Assembly: GCF_003952165.1 (NCBI RefSeq) | Contig: NZ_RXFT01000021.1 | Span: 1-64,000, forward strand | Source: Variovorax guangxiensis | GTDB lineage: Bacteria > Pseudomonadota > Gammaproteobacteria > Burkholderiales > Burkholderiaceae_C | Direction of reading: 5' to 3' | Length of the DNA stretch: 64,000 nucleotides | In this document: piece after piece, positions 17,720 through 25,741 of the stretch | How positions within the stretch are numbered: the first letter of the stretch is position 1 | How the letters are laid out: every line of letters starts with the position of its first letter | Made by a program: the position numbers and the translations under genes | Notes under the pieces: model-generated | Seen by the model: the letters and a program-made list of their open reading frames with translations, nothing else | Told to the model about the DNA's origin: nothing | Database searches by the model: none

Positions 17720-18378
17720 GTCTGCACGCTCTCAGCGACGAAGCGCACGCGGTCGCCGGGTCGCAGCAGCGTAGGCGGCTCGGCGGCAGGGTCGAACATC
17801 TCCAGCGGCGTGCGGCCGATCAGCTGCCAGCCGCCCGGCGACACCAGCGGATAGATGCCGGTCTGCTCGCCGCCGATGCCGACCGAGCGCGCGGGCACCG
17901 CGAGGCGCGGTTCGGCGCGGCGTGGCGTGGCGAGTTCGGGCGGCAGTCCGCCCATGAAACTGAAGCCGGGCAGGAAGCCCAGCAGGTAGACGACGTACTC
18001 GGCGGCGGTGTGGCGCCGCACCACCTCGGCCGGCGTGAAGCCGGTGTGGGCCGCGACGTCGGCCAGATCGGGCCCGTGCTCGCCGCCATAGGCCACCGGG
18101 ATCTCGACCAGTCGGCCCTCCACAGCGCCAGCCGACAGCTTCGGCCAGGCTTCGAGCACCCGCGCGGTGAGCGTGTCGAGATCGATCGCGGTCGGATCGA
18201 AGGTGAGCGTGAGGTTGTTCATGCCCGGCAGCGTCTCGCCGACGCCGGGCCACTCCCGCGCATGCTCGGCCAGCGCCCAGATGCGCTGCTGCTGCGCCAG
18301 CGTGGCGGGCGCGGGCAGATCGCACAGCAGCGCTGCATCGCCCAGCAGATGCAGACGGGGCAAGGGCAGGTCGTTCAC
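17716..18378 (-). CDS. pxpB: 5-oxoprolinase subunit B (kinase inhibitor KipI-like)
   Basis: A 220-residue subunit of 5-oxoprolinase. It carries GMNNLTLTFDP, EIPVAYGGEHGPDL, YLLGFLPGFSFMGGLP, PARSVGIGG and the terminal SPGGWQLIGRTPLEMFDP and LLRPGDRVRFV blocks of the PxpB/KipI family. GTG 18378 gives a protein close to the family length; a TTG at 18399 would add seven residues and cannot be excluded. No good ribosome site is visible for either. It is the first gene of the pxpB-pxpC-pxpA-pcp operon. Confidence 0.92.
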   Translation of the reverse strand: MNDLPLPRLHLLGDAALLCDLPAPATLAQQQRIWALAEHAREWPGVGETLPGMNNLTLTFDPTAIDLDTLTARVLEAWPKLSAGAVEGRLVEIPVAYGGEHGPDLADVAAHTGFTPAEVVRRHTAAEYVVYLLGFLPGFSFMGGLPPELATPRRAEPRLAVPARSVGIGGEQTGIYPLVSPGGWQLIGRTPLEMFDPAAEPPTLLRPGDRVRFVAESVQT

Positions 18379-18415
18379 TTCAAGTCGGCCCGCGGTCAAG
18401 GCCGGGCTTTTCGCA

Positions 18416-18508
18416 GGACACCGTGGAACCGGCTCTGCCGGGCCACCGGTGTCGCCCCCGGTGAGGGGGTTGGCGAAGCGACACGAAGTGCGCGCAGCCT
18501 GGGGGAGA
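18416..18508 (-). repeat. ~90-bp structured intergenic repeat, copy C (inverted)
   Basis: Third copy, on the minus strand, starting 3 nt beyond the coaD stop codon and pointing the same way as coaD. Read on the minus strand it has CCCCC-TCACC-GGGGG and a terminal stem in which the outermost pair is G:C (GACACC with GGTGTC). Copies A and B have A:T there (AACACC with GGTGTT), so this is a second compensated change. It occupies most of the gap between coaD and pxpB. Confidence 0.8.
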
Positions 18509-18510
18509 GC

Positions 18511-19014
18511 TTATTCACGTCCGAGGCTGCGGACTTTTGCAGCCAGCTGCTGCTCCACGTTCGGGGAGACGAACTTGTGGACCTCGCCGCCGAGCATCGC
18601 GATCTCGCGCACGAAGGTGCTGGAGATGAACTGGTACTTGTCGCTCGGGGTCAGGAAGACGGTCTCGACGTCGGGCATCAGCGAGCGGTTCATGCCCGCG
18701 AGCTGGAACTCGTAGTCGAAGTCGGTCACGGCGCGCAGGCCGCGCACCATGGCCTTGCCGCCGCGCGCGACGACGAAGTCGCGCAGCAGGCCCGAGAAGC
18801 TTTCGACGGAGACCTGGTCGCTGTAGGGCTTGACGGCCTCGCGGGCCATGTCCATGCGTTCGGAGAGGGTGAACAGCGCCTTCTTGTGATGGCCCGCCGC
18901 GACCGCGACGATCACCTTGGAAAAGAGCTGGGTGGCACGGCGCACCACGTCCTCGTGACCGAGGGTGATGGGGTCGAAAGTGCCGGGATAAACCGCGATG
19001 ACGTTGCTGGCCAT
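18511..19014 (-). CDS. coaD: Phosphopantetheine adenylyltransferase
   Basis: A 167-residue cytosolic nucleotidyltransferase that makes dephospho-CoA from 4'-phosphopantetheine and ATP, the penultimate step of coenzyme A synthesis. It has the nucleotidyl-transferase motif in YPGTFDPITLGHEDVV (TxGH near residues 17-20), RGLRAVTDFDYE and the ISSTFVRE motif near 130. GAGGAAG precedes ATG 19014. It lies 43 bp downstream of rsmD on the same strand, a common pairing. A structured repeat follows the stop immediately. Confidence 0.97.
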   Translation of the reverse strand: MASNVIAVYPGTFDPITLGHEDVVRRATQLFSKVIVAVAAGHHKKALFTLSERMDMAREAVKPYSDQVSVESFSGLLRDFVVARGGKAMVRGLRAVTDFDYEFQLAGMNRSLMPDVETVFLTPSDKYQFISSTFVREIAMLGGEVHKFVSPNVEQQLAAKVRSLGRE

Positions 19015-19057
19015 GGTTGCTTCTTCCTCATGCTGCCGGTGCGGCTTGTCCGGCGGA

Positions 19058-19741
19058 TTATGCAGTCCCCTGCGCGGCGGGCCTCAGCAGATGTGCATGC
19101 ACGGCGCCGGCCTTCAGGTAGCGGAACTCGGCGAGGCCCAGGGCCGCGAGTTCTTCGCCGCTCCAGCGGCGCGGGGCCTCGAGGTACACCGAGCCCTCGG
19201 CGCGCAGCGAACGTGCGGCGGCACGAAGCGCGGGCTCGTAGAGCGCGGCGTTGTCGAAGGGCGGATCGAGGAAGACGACGTCGAGGCTGCCCGCGGGCGC
19301 TCGTTCGAGCGCGGTGACGCCGTTGCCGCGCTCGATGCGAACGGCCTCGGCTTCGAGCTTGGTCTTGACGGCCTGCAGCTGGGCGACGAGCGCGGCGTCC
19401 TGCTCGCACAGCAGCACGCTGGCCGCGCCGCGCGAAGCGGCCTCGAGGCCGAGCGCGCCGGTACCCGCGAAGGCATCCACGCACCGCCAGCCGGGAAGCT
19501 CCCCGCCACCGGCGCCGGCCAGGCTGGCGAGCCAGTTGAAGAGGGTCTCGCGCACGCGGTCGGGTGTGGGGCGCAGGCCGGGCTTGTCGGCCACGGCGAG
19601 GCGGGTGCGCTTCCATTCGCCGCCGATGATGCGCACCTCGCTGGGCTTCGAGGGGCGCTTCACCGCTGCCTTGGGCTTGTTGCCTGCGGGTGCGGATCGA
19701 GCGGGTGAGGCGGCTTTCGCTTTCTTCTGGGGCTGGGGCAT
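19058..19741 (-). CDS. rsmD: 16S rRNA (guanine(966)-N(2))-methyltransferase
   Basis: A 227-residue methyltransferase that modifies G966 of 16S rRNA in the 30S subunit. A basic, Ala/Pro/Lys-rich N-terminal tail (residues 1-34) precedes the family start VRIIGGEWKRTRLAV. It is followed by LRPTPDRVRETLFNWL, the SAM-binding VDAFAGTGALGLEAASRGA and the catalytic DPPF motif near residue 159. The N-terminal tail is longer than in E. coli RsmD. Downstream lies coaD. Confidence 0.95.
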   Translation of the reverse strand: MPQPQKKAKAASPARSAPAGNKPKAAVKRPSKPSEVRIIGGEWKRTRLAVADKPGLRPTPDRVRETLFNWLASLAGAGGGELPGWRCVDAFAGTGALGLEAASRGAASVLLCEQDAALVAQLQAVKTKLEAEAVRIERGNGVTALERAPAGSLDVVFLDPPFDNAALYEPALRAAARSLRAEGSVYLEAPRRWSGEELAALGLAEFRYLKAGAVHAHLLRPAAQGTA

Positions 19742-19776
19742 CCGGAGAGCTTAACGCCGCCGAATCCGCCGGACTC

Positions 19777-20415
19777 TCAAGCCCCTGCCAACGCGCGGCG
19801 CAGCAGCATTGCCGCGAGCACAAGCATGGTGCCGCCGATCAGCGCGTCGAGCATCTGCCAGGCGCGGGGCTTGGCAAAAATAGGCGCGAGCAGCCGCGCT
19901 CCGAAGCCCAGCGAGGTGAACCAAAGCGCGCTCGCCGTGGCGGCGCCCGCCACGAACCAGACCTTCAGCAGTCCCGCCTGCTGCGCACCCGCGCTGCCCA
20001 CGAGCAGCACCGTGTCGAGGTAGACGTGCGGATTCAGCAGCGTGAAGCCGGCCGCCTGCGCCACCACCGCCGCGCGCGACAGCGACGAGGCGCCCTGCGC
20101 CGTGGCCTGCAGTGCCGCCGGCTGCCGCGAGCGCCACAGCGCCCTGAGCCCGTAGGCGCACAGGAAGGCGGCGCCCAGCCCCGCGAGCGCGGTGGCCAGC
20201 ATCGGCCGCCCCTTCAGCGCCTGCGCCATGCCGGCCACGCCGGCGCCGATCAGCACCGCATCGCTGGCGGCGCAGAACAGCACCACCGCGCCGACGTGCT
20301 CGCGCCGCAGGCCCTGGCGCAGCACATAGGCGTTCTGAGCACCGATGGCGACGATGAGGACCAGGCTCATGAAGAGCCCGTTGGCGAAGGCGGTGGTGAC
20401 TTGTACGGCTTGCAT
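19777..20415 (-). CDS. LysE/ArgO family amino-acid exporter
   Basis: A 212-residue inner-membrane exporter with about six helices. The family start FANGLFMSLVLIVAIGAQNAYVLRQGL (two overlapping blocks) carries the GAQN motif, and NPHVYLDTVLLVGS lies in the middle. LysE/ArgO proteins export basic amino acids such as lysine and arginine. It is divergent from an ArgP/LysG-type regulator gene 88 bp away, the usual partner. Direct substrate evidence is absent, but the pairing supports basic amino acids. Confidence 0.92.
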   Translation of the reverse strand: MQAVQVTTAFANGLFMSLVLIVAIGAQNAYVLRQGLRREHVGAVVLFCAASDAVLIGAGVAGMAQALKGRPMLATALAGLGAAFLCAYGLRALWRSRQPAALQATAQGASSLSRAAVVAQAAGFTLLNPHVYLDTVLLVGSAGAQQAGLLKVWFVAGAATASALWFTSLGFGARLLAPIFAKPRAWQMLDALIGGTMLVLAAMLLRRALAGA

Positions 20416-20454
20416 CCGTCGGAGGATGCCGGCCGCCGCGTATTAACTCAAACT

Positions 20455-20479
20455 AAACTTTCTTAAGCAGATTCAGTTT
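20455..20479. promoter_or_regulatory. Candidate ArgP/LysG operator (AAACT-N15-AGTTT dyad)
   Basis: A perfect 5-bp inverted repeat, AAACT and AGTTT with a 15-base AT-rich spacer, lies in the 88-bp divergent gap between the LysE exporter and the argP-like regulator. The AT-rich patch stands out from the surrounding GC-rich coding sequence. LysR-type regulators bind such dyads between divergent genes. Proposed from position and symmetry only. Confidence 0.4.
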
Positions 20480-20503
20480 TTCTTCATTACTCGAGGACCG
20501 CCC

Positions 20504-21421
20504 ATGCTCGACTACGCCGCCCTGAACGCCCTCGCCGCCGTTGTGCGCGAAGGCAGCTTCGAACGCGCCGCGCGCGCGTTGCACGTCACGCCTTCGGCGG
20601 TGTCGCAGCGCATCCGTCAGCTGGAGGAGAAAACCGGCGGGGCGCTGCTGGTGCGCGGCCAGCCCTGCGTGGCGACCGAGGCCGGTCGGCAGCTCTGCCG
20701 GCACGTCGAGCGCGTAGGCATGCTGGAGCACGAACTGCGCGACGCCCTGCCCGCCCTGGGCATGGGCAGCGGCGAAGCGGGGGACGAGCGCGTCACGATC
20801 CGCGTGGCGGTCAATGCCGACACGCTCGCGACCTGGTTCATCGCAGCGGCGTCGGCCTTCACCGCGCAGGAACCGGGCGCGCTGCTCGACCTGACGGTGG
20901 ACGACCAGGACCACACGGCCGAGCGCCTGCGCAGCGGCGCGGTGCTCGCGGCGGTCACCGCGCTGGCCCAGCCGGTGGCGGGCTGCAACAGCGAGGCGCT
21001 GGGCACGACGCACTACGTGGCGGCGGCCAGCCCCGGCTTCGTGCGGGAGCATTTCGCAAAAGGCGTGGGCGCCCGCACGCTGGCGAGCGCGCCCAGCCTG
21101 GTGTTCGACCGCAAGGACAGGCTGCAGGCGCGCTGGGTGCGGCGCATCTGCCACCGCAACGTCGAGACGCCGAGGCACTGGATTCCGTCGCCCAGCGCTT
21201 TCGTCGAAGCTGCGTGCTCGGGGATGGGCTGGGGCATGCACCCGGTCAGCATGGTGGCCGGGGCACTCAAGGAGGGAAGGCTGGTCGAGCTGGTGCCCGA
21301 TTCGATGCTGCCGGTGCCGCTCTACTGGCAGCACGCGCGCGCGGCGCCGAAACTGCTCGAACGGCTGGGCGCCGCGGTGCGCGCGGCCGCCACCAGCGGG
21401 CCGCACGCATTGGCCCAGTAG
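20504..21421 (+). CDS. argP: ArgP/LysG-type LysR family regulator
   Basis: A 305-residue LysR-type activator. N-terminal winged helix: MLDYAALNALAAVVREGSF and LHVTPSAVSQRIRQLEEKTG. The sensor domain has the ArgP-like stretch IRVAVNADTLATWFIAAA near residues 98-115. ArgP/LysG proteins (formerly IciA) sense lysine or arginine and switch on the neighbouring lysE/argO exporter. GAGGA lies 6 nt before ATG 20504. Its stop codon abuts that of the M16 gene (TAG then CTA at 21419-21424), so the two genes converge with no spacer. Confidence 0.9.
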   Translation: MLDYAALNALAAVVREGSFERAARALHVTPSAVSQRIRQLEEKTGGALLVRGQPCVATEAGRQLCRHVERVGMLEHELRDALPALGMGSGEAGDERVTIRVAVNADTLATWFIAAASAFTAQEPGALLDLTVDDQDHTAERLRSGAVLAAVTALAQPVAGCNSEALGTTHYVAAASPGFVREHFAKGVGARTLASAPSLVFDRKDRLQARWVRRICHRNVETPRHWIPSPSAFVEAACSGMGWGMHPVSMVAGALKEGRLVELVPDSMLPVPLYWQHARAAPKLLERLGAAVRAAATSGPHALAQ

Positions 21422-22798
21422 CTATTGCTGCGCCTTGGCGGTACTGGCGTCCTTGCCGCCCACCACCACCGTCACCATGCGTTCGGGCTGCAGCTTGCGC
21501 TGGAACGCGGCCTTCACGTCGGCGGCGGTGATCGCGTTCATGCGCGCGGTCCAGGTGTCGAGGTAGTCCAGCGGCAGGTCGTGCCAGGCGATGTTGGCGA
21601 CGTTGCCGATCAGCTTGCGGTTGCTGTCCAGCAGCAGCGGGAAGCCGCCGATCAGGTTGTCCTTGGCCGCCTTCAGCTCGGCGGCGGTCGGGCCCTCAGC
21701 CACGAACTTCGCGAGCACTTCGCGCGACACCTTGACGGCCTCTTCGGCCTGGTCGGGACGGGTCTGGAAGCCGATGCGGAACGCGCCTGCCTCGAGCCCA
21801 GGCGCGAAGCCGCTGTAGATGCTGTAGGTGAGGCCGCGCTTCTCGCGCACCTCGTTCATCAGGCGCGAGACGAAACCGCCGCCGCCCAGCACATAGTTGC
21901 CCAGCGTGAGCGCGAAGTGGTCCGGGTCCTTGCGCGGATAGCCGGGCTGGCCGATGAGCACATGGGCCTGCGCCGAGTCGAAGGCGATGCGCTCGTTCTT
22001 CGGCGCGGTCAGCGCAGCAACCGGGGCGACGGCCGGCAGCGGCGTGCAGGCCTCGGGGCCGGGCAGGCGCGACAGCAGCGTGGTAGCGATGGTCTCGGCC
22101 TCCGCGCGCGTGACGGCACCGACGATGCTGAGCTTGGCGCGGCACGGCACCATGAGCTGCTGGTAGCGCTGGCGCATGGCGGCGGTGTCGATGCGCGCGA
22201 GCGTCTCTTCCGTCACTTCCTGGCCGTAGGGGTGCGTGCCGTACACGCCTGCAGCGAAGGCGCGGCCAGTAACGGTGGCGGGCTTGGTGTTGGCCTCCTT
22301 GATGGCGGCGTTGATGCGCTCGCGCTCGCGCTGCCACACGTCGTCGGGGAAGGAGGGCTCGCCGATCTCGCGCGCGGCCAGCGCCACCGCCTTGTTCAGC
22401 AGCGCCGGATCGGACAGCGAGCGCAGCGAATAGCTGGTGCGATCGGTGCCGGTGCTCACGTCGAAGCTGGCGCCCAGATCGGCCCAGGCTTCGCCCAGCG
22501 CGTTCTGGTCGAGCGCGGGCTCGCCGCTCTTGCCTGCACGCACGCCCTTCTCGACCATGGTCGCGGTCACGCTGGCCAGGCCGGCCTGCGCGGCGGGGTC
22601 GCGGCGGCTGCCGGCGTCGAAATCGATCTGCGCGTCGACGATCGGCAGCGCGTTGGTCGACACGAGATAGATCTTCGCGCCGTTGGCCAGCGTCCAGTGC
22701 TGGATGGGCAGCGCGGCCTGCGCGCCGGTGATGCCCGCCACGGCGACGGCACCCGCGATCAGGGCGCGCCGCGCGGTCTTCATGAAAGTCTTCTGCAT
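21422..22798 (-). CDS. M16 family peptidase-like protein, non-catalytic partner
   Basis: A 458-residue exported M16 (pitrilysin) homologue. It has a signal peptide (to about GAQAA, residue 28) and the two M16 domains. The zinc motif HxxEH is absent: the aligned region reads AGLASVTATMVEKG. The later GLTYSIYSGF block near residue 300, seen in the second half of M16B proteins, is present. AAAGGTGA lies 8 nt before ATG 22798, which favours it over GTG 22810. The neighbouring gene encodes the catalytic subunit, and such pairs act as heterodimers. Confidence 0.9.
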   Translation of the reverse strand: MQKTFMKTARRALIAGAVAVAGITGAQAALPIQHWTLANGAKIYLVSTNALPIVDAQIDFDAGSRRDPAAQAGLASVTATMVEKGVRAGKSGEPALDQNALGEAWADLGASFDVSTGTDRTSYSLRSLSDPALLNKAVALAAREIGEPSFPDDVWQRERERINAAIKEANTKPATVTGRAFAAGVYGTHPYGQEVTEETLARIDTAAMRQRYQQLMVPCRAKLSIVGAVTRAEAETIATTLLSRLPGPEACTPLPAVAPVAALTAPKNERIAFDSAQAHVLIGQPGYPRKDPDHFALTLGNYVLGGGGFVSRLMNEVREKRGLTYSIYSGFAPGLEAGAFRIGFQTRPDQAEEAVKVSREVLAKFVAEGPTAAELKAAKDNLIGGFPLLLDSNRKLIGNVANIAWHDLPLDYLDTWTARMNAITAADVKAAFQRKLQPERMVTVVVGGKDASTAKAQQ

Positions 22799-22813
22799 GG
22801 GAATCGTCACCTT

Positions 22814-24256
22814 TCAGCGCATCTCGCCCGCGGGCGCGGCGAAGCCACGGCCACGCGGCTTGGCCTCGGGTGGCAGGGGGCGCAGCGTGGCGACGGTGAG
22901 CTGGTCGTCGCCGAAGTACTTTGCGGCCACGGCCTGCACCTGGGCGGCCGTGACGGATTGCAGCCGGGCGACGATGCGCTCGCTGGCGTCCAGCGGCAGG
23001 CCCTGGATCCAGTTGCTGCCGAGCTCGCGCGCCTGCGCCATCACGGAGTCGCGCTTGTAGGTCTCGCTCGCCACCCACTGGGTCTTGACGCGGGCCAGTT
23101 CGGCCTCGCCCACGCCCTCCTTGGCAATGCGCGCGACCTGTGCACGCAAAGCGGCCTCGACCACCTCCGCGCTCTTGCCGGCGGCCGGAACGCCGTCGAG
23201 CACGAAGAGCTGCGGGCCGCGGCCGACGAAGCCCGAGTAGGCGCCCGCGGAATCGGCAACACGATCGGGTCCCTGGGTCAGCGCGCGGTCGAGCCGGGCG
23301 CCGGAATAGCCGTCGAGCACGGCCGAGAGCACCACCAGCGCCCAGGCGTCGCTGTTCACGTCGTCGATATTGGCGAGCTGCGGCACGCGGTACGCGAGCG
23401 ACACGTAGGCCTGTTCAGCCGGGGCCTTCAGCTCGATGCGGCGGATGCCGCGCTGTGGCGGCTCGATGCGCGGCTTGCGCGCGGGCACGGCGCGCGAGGG
23501 GATGCGGCCGTAGTACTTCTCGGCCATGGCGCGCACCTGCGCCACGTCGACGTCGCCGGCCACCACGAGCACGGCGTTGGCGGGCACGTACCACTGCTTG
23601 AAGAAGGCGCGCGCATCCTCGGGCGTCATGGCGTCGAGGTCGCTCATCCAGCCGACCACGGGGCGGTGGTAGGGAGAGGCGGTGAAGACGGCGGCGTTCT
23701 GCTGCTCGCCCAGCAGGGCGCGCGGCTGGTCTTCGGTGCGCAGGCGGCGCTCTTCCTTGACCACCTCGATCTCGCGCTTGAACTCGTCGTCGGGCCACTG
23801 GTTGTTGGCGAAGCGGTCCGATTCGAGCTTCATCACCTGCTCCAGGCTGCCGACCGGGATCTGCTGGTAGTAGCCGGTGTAGTCGCGGGTGGTGAAGGCG
23901 TTTTCCTGGCCGCCGAGGGCGGCCACGCGGCGGGAGAACTCGCCGGGCTTGATGTCCTTGGTGCCCTTGAACATCATGTGTTCGAGCGCATGGGCCACGC
24001 CGGAGGTGCCGTCGACCTCGTCGATGGAGCCGACGCGGACCCACACCATCTGCACCGCCGTCGGCGAGCGCCGGTCGGGCTGCACGATCAGCGTCATGCC
24101 GTTGGCGAGCGTGAATTGCTGGGGACCGGGAGCCGCGGCGGCGGCTGCGGCGGAAGGCGAATCGGATTGAGCCTGGGCAGGCACGGCCCATGGCGCCAGG
24201 AGCGCCATCGCCAGCACCGCACCAGACGCAGCGCGGCGTGGCGGGAGGTGTTTCAT
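22814..24256 (-). CDS. M16 family zinc metallopeptidase, catalytic subunit
   Basis: A 480-residue exported zinc protease. Its signal peptide ends near AQAQ (residue 30). The inverted zinc motif HALEH lies in GVAHALEHMMFKG near residues 88-100, with the third ligand glutamate in IEVVKEERR. M16B enzymes degrade peptides in the periplasm. It precedes the non-catalytic partner by 15 bp on the same strand and is divergent from ftsY with only 29 bp between starts. The M16 pair / ftsY arrangement is common in Burkholderiales. Confidence 0.93.
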   Translation of the reverse strand: MKHLPPRRAASGAVLAMALLAPWAVPAQAQSDSPSAAAAAAAPGPQQFTLANGMTLIVQPDRRSPTAVQMVWVRVGSIDEVDGTSGVAHALEHMMFKGTKDIKPGEFSRRVAALGGQENAFTTRDYTGYYQQIPVGSLEQVMKLESDRFANNQWPDDEFKREIEVVKEERRLRTEDQPRALLGEQQNAAVFTASPYHRPVVGWMSDLDAMTPEDARAFFKQWYVPANAVLVVAGDVDVAQVRAMAEKYYGRIPSRAVPARKPRIEPPQRGIRRIELKAPAEQAYVSLAYRVPQLANIDDVNSDAWALVVLSAVLDGYSGARLDRALTQGPDRVADSAGAYSGFVGRGPQLFVLDGVPAAGKSAEVVEAALRAQVARIAKEGVGEAELARVKTQWVASETYKRDSVMAQARELGSNWIQGLPLDASERIVARLQSVTAAQVQAVAAKYFGDDQLTVATLRPLPPEAKPRGRGFAAPAGEMR

Positions 24257-24285
24257 AGAATGGCTCGGATTGTAAAAAGCTCCCG

Positions 24286-25518
24286 ATGTTCAGTTTCTTC
24301 AAGAAAAAACCGCCTGCCGAGGCCCCCGACGCGCCGGCGCCCACCCCGCCGGCCCCGGCGGCGCCTGCCCCGGAGCCCGCGCCCGCACGCTCGGTGTTTT
24401 CGCCTTCGAGCTGGTTCGGCTCGAAGCCGGCGGCGGAAGAAACGCCGGCGCCCGCACCCGTCACCGCGCCAGCGTCCGTACCGGTTCCCTCCCCCGCTCC
24501 CGCACCGGTCGCTGCCCCGGTCGTGCCACCCTCCCCGGCCGCCGCTCCTTCCGCAACGCCTGCGCCCGCGCCGACTCCGGTGGCCGCCGCGCCGGTTGCC
24601 GAACCCGTCATCGCCACCGAGCGCAAGGGCTGGTTCGACAAGCTCAAGACCGGCCTGCGCAAGACCGGCACCGGCATCCAGGCCGTGTTCGTCAACGCGA
24701 AGATCGACGAAGAGCTCTACGAGGAGCTCGAATCCGCCCTGCTGATGGCCGACACCGGCGTCAAGGCGACCGAATACCTGCTCGACGACCTGCGCGGCCG
24801 CGTGAAGCGCCAGATGGCCACCGATGCCTCGCAGGTCAAGGCACTGCTGGCCGAGACGGTGGCCGACCTGCTGAAGCCGCTCGAGAAGCCACTGGTGATC
24901 GGCCAGTTCACGCCCACCGTGATCATGGTGGCCGGCGTCAACGGCGCGGGCAAGACCACCTCCATCGGCAAGCTCACCAAGCACCTGGCCGACGAAGGCG
25001 CCTCGGTGCTGCTGGCCGCCGCCGACACCTTCCGGGCGGCGGCGCGCGAGCAGCTGCTGGTCTGGGCCGACCGCAATACCGTCGAGATCGTGAGCCAGGA
25101 AGGCGGCGACCCGTCTGCCGTGAGCTTCGATGCGGTGAACGCCGGCCGGGCCCGCGGCAAGGACGTAGTGCTGGTCGACACGGCCGGGCGCCTGCCGACG
25201 CAGCTGCACCTGATGGACGAGCTCAAGAAGATCAAGCGCGTCGTCACCAAGGCCGACGGCACCGCGCCGCACGAGGTGCTGCTGGTGATCGACGGCAACA
25301 CCGGCCAGAACGCGCTGGCGCAGGTCAAGGCTTTCGACGAGACGCTGGGCCTCACGGGTCTGGTCGTGACCAAGCTCGACGGCACGGCCAAGGGCGGCGT
25401 GCTGTGCGCCATCGCGCGGGAAAGGCCGATTCCGGTCTACTTCATCGGCGTGGGCGAGAAGCTGGAAGACCTGGAAACCTTCAACGCCCGCGAGTTCGCG
25501 CAGGCGCTGCTCGGATAA
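24286..25518 (+). CDS. ftsY: Signal recognition particle receptor FtsY
   Basis: A 410-residue GTPase that receives SRP-bound ribosomes at the inner membrane for co-translational insertion. Residues 1-110 form an Ala/Pro-rich tail beginning MFSFFKKKP. The NG domain follows, with GVNGAGKTTS (P-loop, 217-226), DTAGRLPTQ, VVTKLDGTAKGG and YFIGVGEKLEDL. In place of the long acidic A domain of E. coli there is this low-complexity Ala/Pro segment. A strong terminator follows the stop codon directly. Confidence 0.97.
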   Translation: MFSFFKKKPPAEAPDAPAPTPPAPAAPAPEPAPARSVFSPSSWFGSKPAAEETPAPAPVTAPASVPVPSPAPAPVAAPVVPPSPAAAPSATPAPAPTPVAAAPVAEPVIATERKGWFDKLKTGLRKTGTGIQAVFVNAKIDEELYEELESALLMADTGVKATEYLLDDLRGRVKRQMATDASQVKALLAETVADLLKPLEKPLVIGQFTPTVIMVAGVNGAGKTTSIGKLTKHLADEGASVLLAAADTFRAAAREQLLVWADRNTVEIVSQEGGDPSAVSFDAVNAGRARGKDVVLVDTAGRLPTQLHLMDELKKIKRVVTKADGTAPHEVLLVIDGNTGQNALAQVKAFDETLGLTGLVVTKLDGTAKGGVLCAIARERPIPVYFIGVGEKLEDLETFNAREFAQALLG

Positions 25519-25523
25519 AAAAA

Positions 25524-25555
25524 CGGCCCCGGCTTGCGCCGGGGCCGCTCACTTT
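25524..25555 (+). terminator. Rho-independent terminator after ftsY
   Basis: A perfect 10-bp stem (CGGCCCCGGC at 25524-25533, GCCGGGGCCG at 25538-25547) with a TTGC tetraloop follows the ftsY stop by 6 nt. An A-run precedes it and a T-rich tract (ACTTTTCTCT) starts four bases after it. This is a good intrinsic terminator on the plus strand. Confidence 0.85.
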
Positions 25556-25741
25556 TCTCTCTCCCCTACCTACTACTCCATCGCGAGCGACGCGATGCAG
25601 TGAAGATAGGTCACGGCGCCGACACCCGCCAGTGTCGAAAGTCATGGGCGCAGCCGAACACAACGTCTACGCGCCGCATCAGGCGTTAAAACTAATACAA
25701 ATGAATTCAAATGCAGGCTGACCCGTTGCAGCCGGCTGGTG

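Noticed and set aside
21425..24745. Very long open frame on the plus strand (about 1100 codons) opposite the two M16 genes
   Set aside because: It is the antisense of two well-recognised peptidases in GC-rich DNA, where stop codons are rare. The translation is rich in Arg, His and Gly with no domain features.
25548..25741. Small coding sequence between ftsY and the hybrid kinase gene
   Set aside because: Short frames exist but none has a ribosome site or protein-like composition. Nothing beyond the ftsY terminator could be supported.
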